DNA from: Siderastrea siderea
Lineage: Eukaryota; Cnidaria; Anthozoa; Scleractinia; Rhizangiidae
Assembly (NCBI GenBank): GCA_964030785.1
Contig: OZ034973.1
Location: 576,501 to 640,500, forward strand
DNA: 64,000 nucleotides
Reading direction: 5' to 3'
How positions within the stretch are numbered: position 1 is the first letter of the stretch; every line of letters begins with the position of its first letter. The position numbers and the translations under genes were made by a program. Positions 59,101-64,000 of the stretch are shown one piece after another. Below the pieces are notes generated by a model, which saw only the letters and a program-made list of their open reading frames with translations, ran no database searches and was not told the DNA's origin.

Positions 59101-62100
59101 TGTTGTCGTTCTGAATTTGTCTTTTTTCGCTGCTTGCCAGCCATGAGCTTACCTGATACCGTAAAGTCGCGCCAAAAAATCCCGCCTTGACTCCCGCCGT
59201 TGCGTTAATGGGGCAATGTGATTGGTTGATTTAATCACACCATCGGCGAGCGGTGCTCGCGTAAGCCCAAAAAAGTGCGAGAACTTTTCCACAAAACTTA
59301 CAGAAGTGGAAAATGGCTTCTTTTGTTGAATGTACAGGGGAAAATTGAAATGTTAAAGTTGTTATTTTTTACTACGGAAAACAACATGGTTTTTTCAAGT
59401 TTGAAGCAAGAGCAAGAGCGTTTTGGAAGATATACAAGAAACTATTGCTCAACTAAACAAGCCACACTAAAGGACCTAAAGTGTACTGAGAATGAACTTA
59501 AGCTTATAACTATATTATGGACAAAGCTACAACTGAGGAATGAACACTCAGGTTAAATGCTTTCAAGACTTTCAGAGGACGTTTGTAGTCTACACAGCTT
59601 AATCAGTAATGCCGCGATGGAAGCCACCAACTGGGTTTCTTCTCTACCGGGAATCAGTCCTTCGACGAGTTTTGTAGTTGCCCAAGCATTCAACGTGTGA
59701 CACAAAGGTCAGTGAGTTTCACTTTTCTCAGACGGCATCATCAGCATTTACGGCTTTTCCTTGCCTTGATTTTTCCCCTTTTATCTCGTCGGCTGACTGT
59801 TGACCTTTATTTTAATTGGTGATGTTGATTTCACTCAAGTAAACTGCGAGTCTTTCACAGAAACACGCTCCTTCGTGAGAATATTAAGCTTAAAAAAATC
59901 TTCACTTGACTTTCCTGTAAAAATGTGTGGGGATGAGGTATAAATAACCTAACTTACCGGTAACGAATTTGATATGAGCCAAAACTTCAGCATTCTTTTT
60001 GCATGAGTTCAGAAATAAAATTTTCGCCGTCTTCCCCAGATTTGCGTTAACAGTCAGGTGACAAGTCTGACAAATTTAAGAATTTGCGGCAACTTGCGGA
60101 ATGTTATACTGAAAATGGTTCCTTCTTAACTAGTTTTAGATGCAAAACAGCAACAACTCAAATTTTGCGATCGAATATTTCACGAGCTTCGCAGTACATG
60201 ACAAAATAATCCCAAAATTTGCGTGACCACAATTTGGCGAGCAGCCAATTTCTCAGTGCAAGACAAGGAGACGCCACAAAAACATTTTATCCAGTCTAAT
60301 TAGATGTTGTTGTCATTTAAAGTACCAAGATAAGGGAAAATAACAGGATTATTAACTAGATTGATTTATTGGATTGTTAGGGTTATACCAAAACGGAAGA
60401 TGGTCATCCCTGTTCATAGCTGCATGATCATTCCTATTTCAGTGTTTACATTCACAAACGAGTTTGGAGCGCAAGGGGCGCAGACAGACGTTTTCAATAG
60501 ATTCACCACATTTGCTAATATTTGGCGATTTAATTTGTCAGTTCCTTGCTTAGATGAACAAACCTGAGTTTCTGCACGGCCATCATTCAATACTTTGTCT
60601 TGACTACAAATAAATCGCTCTCCCTGAACCGAGAACACATATCGTTTACATGTGAGCGTATAAAATGCAAGTGCGAACAAACACAAAAATGCTCAAAACA
60701 CCATCAAACTCTTCCTGTTCGTTGGTTTATTCTCCCACAGATCGATGCTACGGATTTCACAGCTAATAAAGAGGGCACTTGCCTGCTTCCACCAGCGTGG
60801 GGAATGACAACTAATGGAGATCGATCAGCTGAAGTAAAAACACATGCACGTGAACTATTCTTTGTCTCCTCGTTATTGTCACGTGGAAACAGTGCCATAT
60901 AAAGGATAATTTAATTACAAAACACGTCCACGGCTGATAACAGTCTTGTTAACAATTCCTGGAACTGCAATATAGAACATAGTTTTGTCAGCGTCTGGTA
61001 GTTTGATTAATTGTTAACGTAAATGTAAATTACGTTCTCATCGAACCTATTTTGGCTGCCGAGAATTTCGCTTCCCGACGGGATAACAGCAAGATTTTGA
61101 CCGCTAGGAATTTCGTTTCTCGCCGCGAATCCCGGCAAGACTCCCACCGAGACCTCGCCGCGAAACTGCCCGCCGAGATTTCCGTATCTCGCCGCGATCT
61201 CGCTGCAACATCTCGCCGCGTATTTGCCTGCCGAGATTTCCATATCTCGCTGCGATCTCGCCGCGATCTCGGCGAGATCGCGGCGGGTTTTTGGCCGCCG
61301 AGATTTCCCGCATCTCGCCGCGATCTCGGCGAGAATCGCGGCGAGATCGCGGCGCGTTTTTGGCCGCCGAGATTTCCCGCATCTCGCCGCGATCTCGGCG
61401 AGAATCGTGGCGAGATCGCGGCGCGTTTTTGGCCGCCGAGATTTCCCGCATCTCGCCGCGATCTCGGCGAGAATCGTGGCGAGATCGCGGCGCGTTTTTG
61501 GCCGCCGAGATTTCCAGTATCTCGCCGCGATCTCGGCTGTGATCTCGGCGCGGTACCGAGATCTCGGCGAGATGGGGAAATCTCGGCGGCCAAAAACGCG
61601 CCGCGATCTCGCCGCGATTCTCGCCGAGATCTCGCCGCGATCTCGGCGAGATCTCGGAAAAATTTTCACAAGGGAAAATAATGTTTTTGTTTTCTGGAAA
61701 AAATAGTTTGTCCTGTACGTTCTTCAGAAAAGGTGACTTCAAGTTAAAATATGTTTTGTTTAATCACAAGTTCAACACCACTGATCTGAAGCTTGAGTCA
61801 TCTTGCAGTTATTGTCTTCACGTGATCAAATTTTTTAAACCACGGAGGAAACATGAGGTGTCAAGCTGTTTGAATGGAAACCTAGGATCAATTTTGATCG
61901 TATCTATGCAGACACTTAAACCTGGACCTGATATCATTGTTACTTTTTAGAGCAAAACCTGGGATCGTGAGCAGATGGCTGCCTTTAGTCAAGCTGCATA
62001 TCGTAAATTTGGCAGCAGCATTCGTCAGTGGCCTGTCAAAGCACTGGAAACAATGAAGCAGCTATTGGCTGGATTTGATGCTAGTGAACTGGCAGAGCTG

Positions 62101-64000
62101 GCTGGAGATGTTTTTGACCAGGGGTAAGTTTACCTGAGTCACCTATTTCAAAAGTTATATAAAGGGCTATTGTGTAGTTCCAGAAAATATCCACATTCCC
62201 CACACAGAAAGTTTTTGTTTTGCATGCCCCCTCCCCCCCAAGAAATTGCAGTTTTGCTTCATACCTTGCTTCTAAAATTTTGACTTTTAAGACCCCCCGT
62301 CCCCCCTAGGAATTTCCGATGACCTTCCATGTGGTGGGTATGGATTTTTTCTGGAACTACACATTATTCATCTGGACTAATTTAATTCACTAAAAACCAA
62401 GCCTCAAGCAGGCCTTCTTCAACACTCAGAGTACACTGTTCTAATCATGAAATGTTTTTACTTTGATTTGTTGTTATTGTAGTGTTAACTACATCTGCAT
62501 GGCAAAATTTGATCGTGACCAAAAGAATGCCCTAATGATTCCAGCTAAACAGGCTTATGGAGCTGTGGCCAAGTGGGATGAAAAAGTACTGGGCGGCCTG
62601 TGCAATCTTTTGGAGGCACTCCCTGTCAGGGACATCTTGAATCTTGCAGCAGATGTAGTAAGTGGCATCTTTGGTTGAATCCATTTCTGTTGCACAGGTG
62701 CCAGATTTAAACTTAAAATTTCAGAACCACTTTTTACAGCACCATAAACAGCATCCCATTTTTATCAGCATCACCAGAGCTAGCATCACCAGAGCTGGAA
62801 AGTAACAGCTTTCATTATTTTAAATGGTATCTCGAATTTCACCCAGACTCAAAAGATATAAGCACCTATTAACAGCACCACAAGAAAGTACTTCACAGTA
62901 CTCTTCATTATTTACAGACTTAAAAGTTAGAACCATCCATAAAAGCAAATAAACAGTACCACAGCAAACTACTGGGAGGTGTGGAAAGAGTAATATTAAG
63001 AGTGCTTTGAGTTCTTTTGCAGTAAACGTAAGCCTAAACCCACTCTCCAAGCTAAGTATGGGGAAATACTTATCAACCTTTTTAGTTCAAAGAAGGTTGT
63101 ACCAAAAACACCTTTTATGTGTCTACGGCTACTTGTACAAGCATTTACTATTTTTTGTCTTGTTTTTAACAGGTAGCCAAGGTAATTGATGCATTAGTAA
63201 AGAATGATTTCTCCTTCCCACAAGCCAAAGCCATTATTGCTAAGTTAAAGGAAGAGTGGAAAGATGTAAAGAGCTGGACCATACCTCAATTACAGAAACT
63301 TGATAAGCTGCTGAAAAACTTCAATGTGCAGGATCTGAAGTCCTTGACAAAAGAACAGTTTCAGGTGAGTTGAGTTTCATGTGGTTAGCTGAAATGACTT
63401 CATTGTAACACAGGCATCAGACTTCATTACACTACCCATCCCCCAGGTACTGATGGGGGCATGCATTTCCACAAGTTATCATCTAGCATTAGTCTACCTT
63501 TGCCATTTGATGGCATCGTGTTTTTATCTCAACAGAGTATTGTAGAGTTTATTTCAGTTATCAGTTTATCCACAAAGATAAAAAAATTGTGGCCCCCTTA
63601 CTGTTAGGAGGTGACAATAAGGTAGCAAATCCACAATAAAAATTGTTACTAGAAGAATACTGAGAAGGAGCCCTTTTCCTTTCACTCCATCTTGAATAAT
63701 CTGTTTGTAAAGGGTGGTTGATCTGAAAGGCAAATAATTTGACTTATTTTTTTACTGCAGTACAAATGGGGTATTTGAAGAGCTCGTTTATACCTAATGA
63801 GAGGCCGTGGGGATCTATAAGCTTTCCTGGGATTAACTGATTTGTTAAGACTTACAGAAACACTGAATTTAATGTGACAAACCTGACTTCTGTTTCTTCT
63901 ACATCTGCGTTTATTGGCTGGATGTTTCAGAGTCTAGCAAAGAAAGAGCTTAAATATGGTTGTTTTATTGTCTTTTGTAGGCCATTAAAGACACCCTTGG
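53156..64000 (+). CDS. secreted helical-repeat protein, mesothelin/stereocilin-like (partial)
   Basis: Nine exons in phase: 53156-53204, 54850-54876, 57236-57272, 57524-57650, 57942-58079, 61951-62123, 62483-62657, 63173-63364 and 63981 onward past the window end. The first eight total 918 nt, 306 codons. Exon 1 encodes the signal peptide MNFLKLFTIVLSVVIVG. Exons 2 and 3 are only 27 and 37 nt. Later exons encode amphipathic helices in repeats: KLSESLKAKLTDAKEFVKAT, MTSSQFSGIIDRLTSF, WDREQMAAFSQAAYRKFG, FDRDQKNALMIPAKQAYG, LKSLTKEQFQAIKDTLG. The recurring 'x-(R/K)-(E/D)-Q' helix starts and 'LxxLTxEQF' units resemble mesothelin/stereocilin/otoancorin superhelices, extracellular adhesion or matrix proteins. 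That family call is tentative; secreted helical repeat is firmer. Confidence 0.55.
53755..53985 (+). mobile_element. tRNA-derived SINE
   Basis: A-box-like TGGTGAGAGCA at 53776-53786 and a perfect B box GGTTCGATTCC at 53811-53821 lie 24 bp apart, as in tRNA-type RNA polymerase III promoters. Downstream is a non-tRNA body with 'tttttctccgggttacgtac' and 'cccctctcctcaaaaaccaa'. It lies in intron 1 of the helical-repeat gene. Confidence 0.8.
53990..54849. other. intron 1 remainder, no gene seen
   Basis: AT-rich intron sequence before the 27-nt microexon. Nothing recognisable. Confidence 0.4.
55318..55835. mobile_element. foldback element in intron 2 of the helical-repeat gene
   Basis: Left arm (about 55318-55470) and right arm (about 55682-55835) are inverted. 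Examples are 'gtcaaattactgtgggc' and 'gcccacagtaatttgac', and 'cgttacctatatttttatgg' and its imperfect inverse. The spacer is about 210 bp. No coding content. Confidence 0.7.
56424..56460. repeat. C-run plus (CA)n microsatellite
   Basis: About 13 C followed by about 12 CA units. Confidence 0.9.
56868..57110 (+). mobile_element. SINE-like element
   Basis: Head GTGGTGTACAGTAGTCAGCA with a degenerate B-box region, then TCTCCACCCAGGTGTATAAA. The core matches 23827-23851 on the other strand. Older and more diverged than the SINE at 53755. Confidence 0.55.
58160..58640 (+). repeat. left GAGATC-palindrome array
   Basis: Roughly 85-90-bp units with 'gcgagatctcggcgagatag' and 'tttcaaaatatcgcgccgag' repeat about four times and decay toward the element's interior. 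Confidence 0.85.
61240..61530 (+). repeat. right array, ~70-bp tandem units
   Basis: About four near-identical units containing 'tttttggccgccgagatttc', 'ccgcatctcgccgcgatctc' and 'ggcgagaatcgtggcgagat'. The units are far more uniform than those of the left array, which suggests recent homogenisation. Confidence 0.85.
62700..62975 (+). repeat. copies of the 7965-9165 repeat family
   Basis: 'aacagcaccacaagaaagta', 'acttaaaagttagaaccatc' and 'aaacagtaccacagcaaact' match the unit of the tandem array at 8-9 kb. Two to three diverged copies lie in the intron 62658-63172. Confidence 0.75.

Larger units (their letters stand above)
58142..61675. mobile_element. 3.5-kb foldback transposon with GAGATC-palindrome arrays
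   Basis: CCCTTGTAAAAATTTT at the left and AAAATTTTCACAAGGG at the right are inverted ends. Next to each lies an array of CTCGGCGAGATCGCGG-type repeats: about 58160-58640 at the left and 61060-61655 at the right. The ~2.4-kb middle has no transposase. A target duplication is not evident. It fills the intron 58080-61950 of the helical-repeat gene. Long open frames here are repeat by-products. Confidence 0.75.

Noticed and set aside
61007..61742. Several 160-220-residue open frames on both strands rich in Arg-Ser-Asp
   Set aside because: They run through the GAGATC-palindrome array, which is open in many frames at once because its repeat unit lacks stop codons. They are not genes. The same applies to frames at 58081-58515.

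Overview
This is a window of animal nuclear DNA: AT-rich, intron-rich and packed with transposon debris. The mix of a CALHM-type channel pair, a TNFR/ZU5/death-domain receptor, a Penelope-like retroelement with GIY-YIG nuclease, tRNA-derived SINEs and many long-TIR foldback elements fits an anthozoan cnidarian, probably a stony coral. That assignment is inference, because no rRNA or mitochondrial marker is present. No bacterial genes, tRNA genes, rRNA genes or CRISPR arrays were seen.

Layout. (1) 1-10.1 kb: the last exons of a plus-strand gene of unknown function (1246-10092). Its introns hold a Penelope-like element with an inverted terminal copy and a 12-bp target duplication (3343-6382) and a ~105-bp tandem array (7965-9165). 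(2) 10.1-17 kb: no supported gene; several foldback elements, including one at 12763-13979 that carries a perfect 36-bp palindrome twice. (3) 17.0-27.3 kb: two tandem plus-strand CALHM-like channel genes with the same two-exon structure. The second gene's intron is enlarged by a 2.57-kb TTAA-flanked, THAP-domain (Kolobok-like) transposon with a smaller MITE nested inside. (4) 29.9-39.9 kb: a minus-strand gene whose 12 exons join in phase to give a 951-residue receptor: signal peptide, TNFR cysteine-rich repeats, Ser/Thr/Pro-rich stalk, one membrane segment, ZU5, UPA, death domain. This is the most notable gene here, joining a TNF-receptor outside to an UNC5-type inside. (5) 40-48 kb: a truncated LINE (43165-41960), retroelement 3' tails, a tandem duplication, a frameshifted reading frame at 46.4 kb and a TTA-flanked element (47281-48095). 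(6) 48.5-53 kb: a 3.79-kb element with CGAGA-rich ends that appears to split an exon of a minus-strand secreted-protein gene. (7) 53.1-64 kb: a plus-strand gene with a signal peptide and helical repeats, resembling the mesothelin/stereocilin superhelix, running off the window end. It starts divergently from the gene in (6), with a 66-bp hairpin between the two start codons. One of its introns holds a 3.5-kb foldback element whose arms are arrays of CTCGGCGAGATCGCGG-like palindromes.

No operons or shared pathway are evident. The receptor points to apoptosis, immunity or guidance signalling, and the CALHM pair to membrane excitability or ATP release. Exon models were built by hand from splice signals and phase continuity, without transcripts or database searches.
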